64,000 nucleotides of DNA from Wurfbainia villosa (Eukaryota; Streptophyta; Magnoliopsida; Zingiberales; Zingiberaceae), in the NCBI GenBank assembly GCA_025175895.1, contig CM045989.1:133685272-133749271 (forward strand), written 5' to 3'. The notes below the pieces were generated by a model, which was given only the letters and a program-made list of their open reading frames with translations, searched no databases and had not been told where the DNA came from. The position numbers were made by a program, and so were the translations under genes. Of the stretch, positions 32,297-44,725 are shown in pieces; the stretch's first letter is position 1; the number at the start of each line of letters is the position of its first letter.

Positions 32297-33531
32297 TTAG
32301 GAGTCTAATTGATTATCCTTTCGAGCACGCTTGTTGCTCGCTTCGATATTGAAAATGTCACTAGATACATCCAACGTATAAATGTCATTGCTCAAAGTTC
32401 CAGTTCCATAAAGTACGCCATTCAAAGTTATATAACAACAATTGTTACTAAACGTAAAATGGTAACCATTTCTATTTAAGCAGGAAATAGAAACAATGTT
32501 CTTTATTAGAGAAGGAACATAATAGCAATTGTCAAGTTCTAAGACTAGTCCGCTAGAGAGCTTCAGCAAATAAGTTCTGATGGCGACCGCAGCAACCTTT
32601 GCTCCATTGCCAACTCGCAAATTTGACTCCCCTCTGACGAGTCTTCTTCTATTCCTTAGCCTCTGTATGTCATTACATATATGTGAGCCAGACCCAGTAT
32701 CCAATACCCAAGTGTCTAAGAAAATAGAATGACAATCAATAACAAAGATAACTGAAGAGGATGGGGCATCGGATGCCTTCTTCTTCTTAATGGACTCAAG
32801 ATAAATCTTGCAGTTTCTTCGCCAGTGGCCTTCCTTGCCACAATGATGGCAAGTGCCCTTTTGTGCTGGTTCTGCCTTCTTAGCCTTCTTGTTCTTCCCT
32901 TTCTTTGAGGAATCAACTAACAGAATCGCCTTCTCCTCATGCTTCACATAAGGCTCCACAGTCCTCAGCATATTGAGGAGCTCAGGAATAGTGGATTCTA
33001 ATTTGTTCATCCGATAGTTCATCACAAATTGTGAGAAACTCTTGGGCAAACAATGCAGAATTAAGTCAATACTTAATTCATGATCCATCTTAAACTCGAG
33101 GGTGGCTAGCCGCTCGATGTACCCGTTCATCTTTAGCACAAACTGCACTACAGACGAACCTTCTTGCATCTTCGTGGTGAAGAGGAGTCTGGAGACTTCG
33201 AACCTTTCAGATCTCGCTTGCTCATCAAACAACTCATGAAGATGGAAGACATGGTATTAGCATCCATATGCTCATGCTGCTTTTGCATCTCAGGTACCAA
33301 CGCAGCTAGCATAATGCAACTCGCCAGTTCAGAATCTGCCACATGCTTCTGATAGACCAACATTTGGTCTGGAGTTGCAACGTCTCTAGGACGGTTGGGA
33401 AGAGGCTCTTCACGGACATATGCTAGCTTTTCCGCCTTGAGAACAATTCTCAAGTTTCTAAGCCAGTCCAGGAAGTTAGGCCCAGTCAATTTGTTTGAAT
33501 CCAAAATAGTGCGCAAATTCAAAGACGTCAT
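32297..33531 (-). pseudogene. G unit 1 gag and protease, broken
   Basis: The ATG at 33529-33531 starts MTSLNLRTILDSNKL, then FLDWLRNLRIVLKAEKLAY, a plant copia Gag N-terminus. A frameshift lies near 33245, where the HLHELFDEQA region is reached in another frame. The second frame carries the zinc knuckle CHHCGKEGHWRRNC and the protease site LDTGSGSHICND, then runs to a TAA at 32297-32299 in place of Tyr. Compared with units 2 and 3, an 11-residue Lys-rich stretch before KGKNKKAKK is missing in frame. Confidence 0.9.
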
Positions 33532-35026
33532 GATCAATCGATTAACCTAGAAATACAAAACGAGCATATATGAGAAAATGCTTTTAAAATGCATCAATAT
33601 ACATTCATAAATCTCATTCATTTTTCGAATTTCAAAAACCCCAAAATCACTTCGGGAGATCGTAGGTCTATCTCCGAATGGGCTGATATCCAACATAGAT
33701 ATGAATAACCTTGGAGAGAGTCCAACAAGTCATTCATAACTACGATGGTAGGTATCAAATATACCGATTGCATATCACATATATGCAACTATCACAATGT
33801 GCTATCAACTTATTGAATGTTCACACATACATCGGGTTGTTAACACATTAACAAGTATGCATCATATGCATAGCACCCAACTTCACCTCCCTACACATCG
33901 ACCTTGGAGAGAGTCCAACAAGCCGATGCTCCAGGTTAAAGCCAACCCATTAATCGAGAAATAGTTTTAATATGGTTAGAGCGCATTCAACCAATTAGCC
34001 CGGCTTGGAGAGAGTCCAACAACCAAAGCTAATGATTGACCTCTGACTCTTACCATATTAGTATTAAACTATTCCATGGTTTGAACATGTTCGGGTTCGA
34101 TCCGGGCTTGGAGAGAGTCTAACAACCCGAACAAGAAACGGAACTCTGGTTCTAACCATATTAATGGAAGGTGTAGGCATTAATATTGAGTAAGGGTTTT
34201 ATGTCTCATCCTCTTTGCATGCAAATAACTATTATCTACATGACATACATCTACATGTCACGACACGGGGATGGCGCGATGGTAAGGCAGAGTGGTCACT
34301 TTGGAAACGGACTGGGGTCGATTCCGGAGTGGGGTCTAAAATCCCCCCTGGGCTAAGATGGCCCCCCCTCTGCCTCACCACTGTGTCAAGGGACATAGTC
34401 CCCCCCGTGATTTACCCTCCCTATCGCAGCAGCCTTGGGACAGGTGGCAGAGGACAGCTAGTTGGGTTGATTCCCAACTTTTTGGATACATGTCACGATA
34501 CACATGGCATAATGATATGCATCTAATGCAATTACATGGCATACAATTATGTCATGTACAAAATTTCCTTATATGTCATAACTATTTATGAAAATAAAAT
34601 ATGTTTTAGATTTGATTTTCCAAATCAAATCATGATTAAATTAGGAAATAAATTTCTAAATCTAATCACATATTTTATTTGTGGAAAGTGTTGATTAAAG
34701 AAAGTCAATTTAGGAAACCAATTTCCTAAATCATCAAAACTACTTATGAAAGTAAAATATTTTAAGATTTGATTTCCCAAATCAAATCATGATTAAATTA
34801 GAAAACAAATTTCCAAATCTAATCAAATATTTTATTTATGGAAAATATTAATTTCCATAAATACTTCCAACTTTCCAAAAGTAGAAGATTTCCATAAATA
34901 CTTCTAGACTTTCCAAAATTAAAAATTTCCATAAATACTTCTAACTTTCAAAAAGTAGAAAATTTCCAGAAATACCATTATGACTATCGCAAAACAATTT
35001 TACGATTATGTCGAAACACAACCTGG
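33532..35026 (-). other. G unit 1 leader between primer site and gag
   Basis: About 1.5 kb, non-coding. It contains four copies of a 15-nt hairpin TTGGAGAGAGTCCAA (33711-33725, 33904-33918, 34005-34019 and, with one change, 34108-34122). A SINE follows at 34267-34487. Then come an AT-rich duplicated block (about 34567-34850) and about three copies of a TTTCCATAAATACTTC unit (34850-34977). The same layout without the SINE occurs in units 2 and 3. Confidence 0.8.
34267..34487 (+). mobile_element. tRNA-derived SINE in G unit 1
   Basis: A 221-bp insertion absent from the same place in units 2 and 3. It has A-box-like TGGCGCGATGG (34272-34282) and B-box-like GGGTCGATTCC (34315-34325), the internal pol III promoter of tRNA-type SINEs. 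The 3' end has a GTTGGG/CCCAAC hairpin and a short T run. A 14-bp target duplication, ACATGTCACGACAC on the left (34253-34266) and ACATGTCACGATAC on the right (34488-34501), differs at one base. The T-ended tail recalls the Au-type SINEs, but I cannot assign a family. Confidence 0.85.
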
Positions 35027-35038
35027 GCTCTGATACCA
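35027..35038 (-). other. Primer-binding site, G unit 1
   Basis: TGGTATCAGAGC on the minus strand, one base from LTR2. It is the complement of initiator tRNA-Met. Confidence 0.85.
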
Positions 35039-35039
35039 C

Positions 35040-37264
35040 TGTTGGGTTTCCGGCACCGCAGTGAGTGTGTGTTCGAACATATTTCGTAAACATATGCACA
35101 GCGGAAAAAATAAAATAATAAATCTAATTTATTACAACACACACACCACACGCATGCATTGTACAACATGTGTAGACATAACCGTAAATTCAAATTTTAC
35201 AATAAAAGGAATTTTATACTACGTATACCTGACGTATCACGTGTAGCGGGAAAGACATCAACCGGAACGATCCTCACTAGAATCGTCTCTATCCGTATCC
35301 ATGCCGAGTATCTTCGGGATGACTTCACAAAGTCACGAGCCTCGTCTTCGTACGAGTTACTAGCCTCGTATTGAAGACGATGTGATCGAGAGAAGATCAC
35401 GATTCGAATCAAAATTTGGATCCAAAACGAGTCCGCAAAAACTCGCTTCTCTAGAGAGGTATTCGTCAACCGTTTGACGAATCCTTTGTCCTCCACCTAT
35501 GAGTATTACCGGAGATCGAATCCCCGGCAATGCTACCTCTATCGGAGCTACAAACGTCGTCCAAACGACGCTCCGACAAGAAGGAAACAAGCTGTCCAGA
35601 AAACTGGACAGCTTTGGTGGAGACCTTGCGCCGGCCAAATAAGGAAAGCAATATGCTTACCTTGTCGCCGAAGCCTAGGAAGATCACCGGAGCTCCTCCA
35701 GCAGCAGCTCGACGCTGGCAAGAGGAGACGACGGTAGCTGCTGGGCCCCAGCAAGGAGCTTGGGCGGTGGTGGGCGGCGGCAAGAAGAGGGCTCCGACTA
35801 CTCCAAGGAGAAGTGGGCGGCAACTTTAGGGTTGCAAGGATTAGGGCTTAACAAAACCCTTAAGCCCTATTTTATAGAGAACAAATTCTCTTAATGGTTA
35901 TCGGATCATAATAAAAGCCCGTTAACCCGCTCCATTAATTTAAGTTAAAATAAACTAAACCATGTTGGTCTATTTTAAGTTAAAACAAACCGAACCAACT
36001 TTGGTTCATTCGTTTAAAACAAACCAAACCCCTTTGGTTCATTCTCCTCCATTGGATTAGAACCAAACCAATTTGGTTCATCCATCATGTCTTCATAAGA
36101 CACGGCCCATCCACGCTTCCATTGCGACTGAAACGATTTCATGCTCGCTCCATGTTTGGTCCAACCAAACCTAGTTTATCTCGCTCTGAGAATCTCATTC
36201 TCAAGCTCGTTTTAAATCCTTCGGATTACGCTCGTTGTGCGTGTGACCAAATAGGTTCTCAGTTTATGTTGGTCATCTATAATTAACCATTAATTATAGA
36301 ACGATCATGAGTGGCACCTAGTCGTACATCATGATCCCCAATTAACCGAAAAGATTAACGGTTGATCCAGAACTATTTCTGAAATCCTTCAGCATCTCGA
36401 ATGAATCGTGCCCCATTCCCTTCACTCATCTTATACCCACTTGGTTCAGGACATGGTCTATAGTGTCAGTCCCCACTAGGTTGACTACGTCACACCTAGC
36501 CCAAGTATCATTTCCCCATCCTACGGATTCTAGTTACTGCACATGTATCGAAGAGTACCTTACTCTAAACATGTAATATTTTGGCCAAAGCCTTTAGTAA
36601 CAATCCGATGAGAGGCCATGGGTATACATCTCCTCGCAAGGAGTGGTGAATCCTTTATAGGCTATTCAAACACCTTCGATCACTTCGACTTATACCCAAT
36701 CATCTCGGGTCAACATCTCCTCAGAGATGCTTGCTTAAGATGTTAAAGCATAAGTCTTTATGATCAAGATGACTTGAATACCGCAAGTCAAAGGAACATC
36801 GCACTTAATCTGCAGTAAGAACATCATTGACATATCTATATATGCAGAGTACCATATGAAGTCTTACGGCTGGTCACTCCAATGAACTAGTTACCATAAC
36901 TAGCATCCACGATTAACTCCGGACATCACAATGTCTCCTGCTAGTGAGAATCAGCTGCTTGGATACACCAAGGAGTATACCTCGTGCTAGTCTCGATAGA
37001 ATCAATGGTGTCCAAATCCATCAATTCATCGACTAGGGATAATTCCGATACATCATAATTACACATGTAGAGATACTCACTAGTTGTGATCCAATCACAA
37101 ATTCTTTCATGCTGTGAATCGTATCGTGGACATTCAGTAAATGAGTTTAAGATCCAATCAAATACATGAAAACATGTATACTCAAATAGTGAATCTTCAT
37201 TTATCATATAAATGGTTCAAACATAAGGCGATTGCCTTAGGACATCTCTCATATATTACTAACA
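35040..37264 (-). repeat. G LTR2
   Basis: 2225 bp. It serves as the 5' LTR for unit 1 and the 3' LTR for unit 2. There is no target duplication at either junction. The TATA box is intact at 35876-35889. A GACAAG/GTAAGC splice-donor-like site lies at 35655-35666 (minus). Confidence 0.92.
35876..35889 (-). promoter_or_regulatory. TATA box, G LTR2
   Basis: CTCTATAAAATAGG on the minus strand. Confidence 0.6.
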
Positions 37265-37284
37265 AACTTCCACTTGGCCTAATG

Positions 37285-39926
37285 TCAATCGCTACGGTAT
37301 CCAATACCATAAGCTCTAACATGACCCTCAAACTTACTTTGAGGTAATGCCTTAGTCAAAGGATCCGCTAAGTTCCTTTCAGTGGGGATTTTCTCGATTT
37401 GTATTTCCTTCCTACTAATGATCTCTCTGATCAGATGATAGCGGCGAAGCACATGTTTGGATCGTTGATAAGACCTTGGCTCTTTCGCCTGTGAAATTGC
37501 TCCATTGTAGTCACAGTAGACCATTATTGCTTCAACAATGGCTGGAACCACACCAAGTTCATAAATGAACTTCTTGATCCAAATCGCTTTCTTTGCTGCT
37601 TCCAAAGCTGCAATGTATTCTGCCTCAGTAGTAGAATCTGCTACAGTGTCTTGTTTGGAACTTTTCCAACTCACTGCGCCCCCATTCAAGGTGAACACGT
37701 ATCCAGACAGAGACCTGGAATCATCCTTGTCTATCTGGAAGCTGACATCCATATACCCGCGTATAACCATGTCCCCTTCTCCATATATTAGGAACACATC
37801 CTTAGTTCTTCTTAAGTACTTAAGGATTGTCTTAACAGCCACCCAATGATCCATTCCTGGATTAGACTGGTATCTACTCCTGACACTCAGAGCATACGAT
37901 ACATCGGGCCTCGTACATAACATAGCATACATGATAGATCCTATTGCGGATGCATAGGGAATCTTATTCATGCAAATCCCTCGTCTTCAGTGCGAGGACA
38001 CAGAGACTTTGAAAGGTGTATCCCATGCCTGATGGGTAGGAAACCTTTCTTGGATTTCGACATGCTAAACCTCTTTAGCACTCGGTCTATATATGTAGAC
38101 TGCGAAAGACCAAGCAATCGTTTCGATCTATCTCTATAGATCTTAATCCCGAGGATGTAGGTTGCTTCTCCCAGGTCTTTCATGGAGAATGTCTTGGATA
38201 ACCAAATCTTAACTGACTATAAGACTGAAACATCATTTCCTATAAGTAATATATCATCAACATACAATACTAGGAACACGACTACACTCCCACTAACATT
38301 CTTGTACACACAAGGTTCGTCTGGATTTTGTGAGAAATCAAACTTTTTAATTTTCTCATCAAAACGGATATTCCAGCTTCTGGATGCTTGCTTCAATCCA
38401 TATATGGACCGTCGCAATTTGCATACCTTGGTTTTATCAACCGATGTGAAACCCTCAGGCTATATCATATATATGTCCTCGAGCAGATTTCCATTAAGGA
38501 AAGCTGTTTTCACATCCATCTGCCATATCTCATAATCATAATGAGCCACTATGGCCAGGAGCATCCGAATGGATTTAAGCATAGCTACAGGCGAATAGGT
38601 TTCGTCATAATCAACACCTTGCTTTTGACGATATCCTTTCGCCACCAATCTAGTCTTATAGGTAATCACATTACCATCCATGCCGATTTTCTTCTTGAAA
38701 ACCCACTTGCACCCTATAGGCTTTATGCCTTCAGGTGGGTCAACCAAGTTCCAAACTTGGTTTTCATACATGGAATCCATTTCCGACTTCATGGCTTCAA
38801 GCCACTTATCCCTTTCTAAACTTGTCAGAACTTCTTCATAACTGGTAGGCTCCTCATCATCAATGAGTAACACGTCGTTCGATTCACTTATGAGAAATCC
38901 ATATCTCTCAGGAATATTGCTTGTTCTACCAGATCTACGAAGATGTGGTGTTTCAATAGGTCCAGTCGATTGGTCATCACTATGAGTTGTCGGCTGTTGT
39001 GCTTCACCAGGTATTTCATCAATGTCTATTTGAGTCTCTCAGGCCTCCTCAAGCTCGGCGACACTCCCAGCATTTTCTTGCAAGAGACTCTTTCTAGAAA
39101 CACAAAGATGCCTTGAAACAAACACCTTTTGTTCCACAGGATGATAGAATTGGTAACCCCTTGTTTCCTTAGGGTATCCAATAAATAGACATTTATCAGA
39201 CTTAGCATCCAATTTGTCTGATACAGTCCACTTCACATAAGCAGGAAAACCCTATATCTTCAAGTAAGATACATGAGGTTTCTTACTATTTCATATCTCA
39301 TATGGAGTAGTAGAGACTACCTTGATTGACATTCTGTTTAACAAGTAAACAACTATCTGAAGTGTATAGCCCCAAAAGGACTTGGGAAGATTCGCATGAT
39401 TCATCGTTGACCTGACCATGTCCAACAAGGTCCGGTTACGCCTCTCAGATACACCATTATGCTGTGGTGTATATGGCAGAGTCCATTGAGACAATATACC
39501 ATTGTCTCTTAGATAATCAAGAAACTCTTGACTTAAGTATTCACCACCTCGATCCGATTGAAGTATTTTAATACTCTTTTCATGTTGTTTCTCTACTTCA
39601 TTTCTGAATTCTTTGAACCTTTCAAAGGCTTCAGACTTGTGTTTCATCAAGAATACATACTCAAACCGTGAGTGATCATCGGTGAAGGTAATGAAGTAGC
39701 TATAGCCTCCTAAAACTTGAGTTGACATAGGTCCACATACATCAGTATGTATTAGACCTAGCAACTCTCTCACTCGTTCACCTTTTCCTGTAAAAGGTAA
39801 CTTAGTCATCTTGCCTTTTAAGCATGATTCGCATGTATCGAATGAATCCAATTCAAACGATTCCAGAATTCCACATCGGTGTAATTCGGACATGCGTTTC
39901 TTGATTACATGGCCAAGACGACAATG
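37285..39926 (-). pseudogene. G unit 2 pol, broken
   Basis: Integrase (39291-39893) has the zinc part CESCLKGKMTKLPF, HTDVCGP, SDRGGEY and NGVSERRNRTL. LKIWG is broken by TAG at 39252-39254, a different stop codon from unit 1. The reverse transcriptase first half is open (38460-38873) and includes WQMDVKTAFLNGNLLED, then TAG at 38460-38462. SIYGLKQASRSWN and LYVDDILLIGND follow (38217-38417), then TAG at 38217-38219. A frame change near 37975 precedes RNase H (37285-37971), which retains STTEAEYIAALEAAK. Confidence 0.9.
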
Positions 39927-41202
39927 TCACATGTAGGAGTCTAATTGATTATCCTTTCGAGCACGCTTGCTGCTCGCTTCGATATTGAAAATGTCACTGG
40001 ATACATCCAACGTATAAATGTCATTGCTCAAAGTTCCAGTTTCATAAAGTACGCCATTTAAAGTTATATAACAACAATTGTTACTAAACGTCAAATGATA
40101 ATCATTTCTATTTAAGCAGGAAATAAAAACAATGTTCTTTATTAGAGAAGGAACATAATAGCAATTGTCCAGTTCTAAGACTAGTCCACTAGGGAGCTTC
40201 AGCAAATAAGTTCCGATGGCGACCGCATCAACCTTTGCTCCAATGCCAACTCGCAAATTTGACTCCCCTCTGACCAGTCTTCTTCTATTCCTTAGCCCCT
40301 GTATGTCATTACATATATGTGAGCCACACCTAGTATCCAATACCCAAGTGTCTAAAGAAATACAATGACAATCAATAACGAAGATACCTGAAGAGGATGG
40401 GGCATCGGATGCCTTCTTCTTCTTCATGGACTCACGATAAATCTTGCAGTTTCTTCGCCAGTGGCCTTCCTTGTCACAATGATGGCAAGTGCCCTTTTGT
40501 GCTGGTTCTGCCTTCTTAGCCTTCTTGTTCTTCCCTTTCTTCTGTTTCTTTGCCTTCCTCTTAGAACCTTTCTTCGAGGAATCAACTAACAGAACCTCCT
40601 TCTCCTCATGCTTCACATAAGGCTCCACAGTCTTCAGCATATTGAGGAGCTCAGGAATAGTGGATTCTAATTTGTTCATCCGATAGTTCATCACAAATTG
40701 TGAGAAACTCTTGGGCAAACAATGCAGAATTAAGTCAATACTTAATTCATGATCCATCACAAATCCGAGGGTGGCTAGCCGCTCGATGTACCCATTTCAT
40801 CTTTAGCACAAACTGCACTACAGATGAACCTTCTTGCATCTTCATGGTGAAGAGGAGTCTGGAGACTTCGAACCTTTCGAATCTCGCTTGCTCATCAAAC
40901 AACTCATGAAGATGGAAGAACATGGTATTAGCATTCATATGCTCATGCAGCTTTTGCATCTCAGGTACCATCGCAGCTAGCATGATGCAACTCGCCAGTT
41001 CAGAATCTGCCACATGCTTCTGATAGACCAACATTTGGTCTGGAGTTGCATCGTCCCTAGGACGGTTGGGAAAAGGCTCTTCAAGGACATATGCTAGCTT
41101 TTCCGCCTTGAGAACCATTCTCAAGTTTCTAAGCCAGTTCAGGAAGTTAGGCCCAATCAATTTGTTTGAATCCAAAATAGTGCGCAAATTCAAAGACGTC
41201 AT
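39927..41202 (-). pseudogene. G unit 2 gag and protease, broken
   Basis: The ATG at 41200-41202 begins MTSLNLRTILDSNKLIG. The Gag N-terminal frame runs to a frameshift near 40795, where an extra base appears in the CCCATTTCATC stretch. The second frame holds the Lys-rich SKRKAKKQKKG stretch and the knuckle CHHCDKEGHWRRNC, with Asp for Gly. The protease site reads LDTRCGSHICND. Arg replaces the Gly of the catalytic D-T-G triad, so the protease would be dead even without the frameshift. Confidence 0.9.
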
Positions 41203-42466
41203 GATTAATCGATTAACCTAGAAATACAAAACGAGCATATATGAGAAAATGATTTTAAAATGCATCAATATACATTCATAAATCCCATTCATTTTTCGAA
41301 TTTCAAAAACCCCAAAATCACTTCGGGAGATCGTAGGTCCATCTTTGAATGGGCTGATATCCAACATAGATATGAACAACCTTGGAGAGAGTCCAACAAG
41401 TCATTCATAACTACGATGGTAGGTATCAAATATACCGATTGCATATCACATATATGCAACTATCACAATGTGCTATCAACTTATTGAATGTTCACACATA
41501 CATCGGGTTGTTAACACATTAACAAGTATGCATCATATGCATAGCACCCAACTTCACCTCCCTTCACATCGACCTTGGAGAGAGTCCAACAAGCCGATGC
41601 TCCAAGTTAAAGTCAACCCATTAATCGAGAAATAGTTTTAATATAGTTAGAGCGCATTCAACCAATTAGTCCGGCTTGGAGAGAGTCCAACAACCAAAGC
41701 TAACGATTGACCTCTGACTCTTACCATATTGGTATTAAACTATTCCATGGTTTGAACATGTTCGGGTTCGATCCGGGCTTGGAGAGAGTCCAACAACCCG
41801 AACAAGAAACGGAACTCTGGTTCTAACCATATTAATGGAAGGTGTAGGCTTTAATATTGAGTAAGGGTTTTATGTCTCATCCTCTTTGCATGCAAATAAC
41901 TATTATCTACATGGCATGACATACATCTACATGTCACAATACGCATGACATAATGATATGCATCTAATGCAATTACATGACATACAATTATGTCATGTAC
42001 AAAATTTCCTTATATGTCATAACTATTTATGGAAATAAAATATGTTTAAGATTTGATTCTCTAAATCAAATCATGATTAAATTAGGAAACAAATTTCCAA
42101 ATCTAATCACATATTTTATTTGTGGAAAGTGTTGATTAAGGAAAGTCAATTTAGGAAACCAATTTCCTAAATCATCAAAACTACTTATGAAAATAAAATA
42201 TTTTAAGTTTGATTTCCCAAATCAAATCATGATTAAATTAGGAAATAAATTTCCAAATCTAATCAAATATTTTATTTATGGAAAATATCAATTTCCATAA
42301 ATACTTCCAACTTTCCAAAAGTAGAAGATTTCCATAAATAATTCTAGACTTTCCAAAATTAAAAATTTCCATAAATACTTCTAACTTTCCAAAAGTAGAA
42401 AATTTCCAGAAATACCATTATGACTATCGTAAAATAATTTTACGATTATGTCGAAACACAACCTGG
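41203..42466 (-). other. G unit 2 leader
   Basis: Non-coding leader with four hairpin repeats TTGGAGAGAGTCCAA at 41382-41396, 41575-41589, 41676-41690 and 41779-41793. The AT-rich duplication and the CCATAAATACTTC repeats (42293-42417) follow. It has no SINE, so it gives the empty-site allele for unit 1. Confidence 0.8.
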
Positions 42467-42478
42467 GCTCTGATATCA
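42467..42478 (-). other. Primer-binding site, G unit 2 (mutated)
   Basis: TGATATCAGAGC on the minus strand. One base differs from the complement of initiator tRNA-Met kept in units 1 and 3. Confidence 0.75.
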
Positions 42479-42479
42479 C

Positions 42480-44705
42480 TGTTGGGTTTTCGGCACCGCG
42501 GCGAGTGTGTGTTCAAACATGTTTCGTAAACATGTGCACAACGGAAGAAATAAAATAATAAATCTAATTTATTACAACACACACACCACACGCATGCATT
42601 GTACAACATGTGTAGACATAACCGTAAATTTAAATTTTGCAATAAAAGAAATTTTATACTGCGTATAATTGACGTATCACGTGTAGCGGGAAAGACATCA
42701 ACTGGAACGATCCTCGCTAGAATCGTTTCTATCCGTATCCATGCCGAGTATCTTCGGGATGACTTCACAAAGTCACGAGCCTCGTCTTCGTACGAGTTAC
42801 TAGCCTCGTGTTGAAGACGATGTGATCGAGAGAAGATCACGATCCGAATCAAAATTCTGATCCAAAATGAGTCATCAAAAACTCGCTTTTCCGGAGAGGT
42901 ATTCGTCAACCGTTTGACGAATCCTTCGTCCTCCACCTATGAGGATTACCGGAGATCGAATCCCCAGCAAAGCTACCGCTGTCGGAGCTACAAACATCGT
43001 CCAAATGATGTTCCGACAAGAAGGAAACAAGCTGTCCATAAAACTGGACAGCTTTGGTGGAGACCTTGTGCCGGCCAAATAAGGAAAGCAATATGCTTAC
43101 CTTGTCGTCGGAGCCAAGGAAGATCACCGGAGCTCCTCCGGCAGCAGCTCGACGCCGGCAAGAGGAGAGGACGGCAGCTGCTGGACGCCAACAAGGGGCT
43201 TGGGCGGTGGTGGGCGGCGGCAAGAGGAGGGTGCCGACTACTCCAAGGAGAAGTGGGCGGCAACTTTAGGGTTGCAAGGATTAGGGCTTAACAAAACTCT
43301 TAAGCCCTATTTTGTAGAGAACAAATTCTCTTAATGGTTATCGGATCATAACCAAAAGCACGTTAACCCGCTCCATTAATTTAAGTTAAAATAAACCAAA
43401 CCATGTTGGTCTATTTTAAGTTAAAACGAACCGAACCAACTTTGGTTCATTCGTTTAAAACAAACCAAACTCCTTTGGTTTATTCTCCTCTATTGGATTA
43501 GAGCCAAACCAATTTGGTTCATCCATTATATCTTCATAAGACACAGCCCATCCACGCTTCCATTGCGACTAAAATGATTTCATGCTCGCTCCATGTTTGG
43601 TCCAACAAAACCTAGTTTCTCTCGATATGAGAATCTCATTCTCAAGCTCGTTTTAAATCCTTCGGATTACGCTCGTTGTGCGTGTGACCAAATAGGTTAT
43701 CGATTTATGTTGGCCATCTATAATTAACCATTAATTATAGAACGATCATGAGTGGTACCTAGTCATACATCATGATCCCCAATTAACCGAAAAGATCAAC
43801 GGTTGATCCAGAACTATTTCTGAAACCCTTCAGCAGCTCGAATGAATCGTGCCCCATTCCCTTCACTCATCTTATACCCACTTGGTTCAGGACATGGTCT
43901 ATAGTGTCAGTCCCCACTAGGTTGACTACGTCACACCTAGCCCAAGTATCATTTCCTCATCCTACGGATTCTAGTTACTGCACATGTATCGAAGAGTACC
44001 TTACTCTAAACATGTAATGCTTTGGCCAAAGACTTTAGTAACAATCCGACGAGAGGTCTTGGGCTTACATCTCCTCGTAAGGAGTGGTGAATCCTTTATA
44101 GGTTATTCAAACACCTTCGATCACTTTGACTTATACCCAATCATCTCAGGTCCACATCTCCTCAGAGATGCTTGCTTAAGATGTCAAAGCATAAGTCTTT
44201 ATGATCAAGATGACTTGAATATCGCAAGTCAAAAGAATATCACACTTAAGCTGCAATAAAAACTTCATTGACATATCTATATATGCAGAGAACCATATGA
44301 AGTCTTACGACTGGTCACTCCAATGAACTAGTTACCATAACTAGCATCCTCGATTAACTCTGGACATCACAATGTCTCCAGCTAGTGAGAATCAGCTGCT
44401 TGGATACACCAAGGAGTATACCTCGTGCTAGTCTCGACAGAATCAATGGTGTCCAAATCCATCAATTCATCGACTAGGGATAATTTAGATATATGACAAT
44501 TACACATGTAGAGATACTCACTAGTTGTGATCCAATCACAAATTATTTCATGCTGTGAATCATATCGTGGACATTCAGTAAATGAGTTTAAGATCCAATC
44601 AAATACATGAAAACATGTATACTCAAATAGTGAATCTTCATTTATCATATAAATGGTTCAAACATAAGGCGATTGCCTTAGGACATCTCTCATATATTAC
44701 TAACA
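42480..44705 (-). repeat. G LTR3
   Basis: 2226 bp, shared between units 2 and 3. Its TATA box is mutated to CTCTACAAAATAGG (43306-43319, minus). The GACAAG/GTAAGC site is kept at 43095-43106. Confidence 0.92.
43306..43319 (-). promoter_or_regulatory. Mutated TATA box, G LTR3
   Basis: CTCTACAAAATAGG, where the other three LTRs have CTCTATAAAATAGG. The change probably weakens the core promoter. Confidence 0.5.
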
Positions 44706-44725
44706 AACTCTCACTTGGCCTAATG

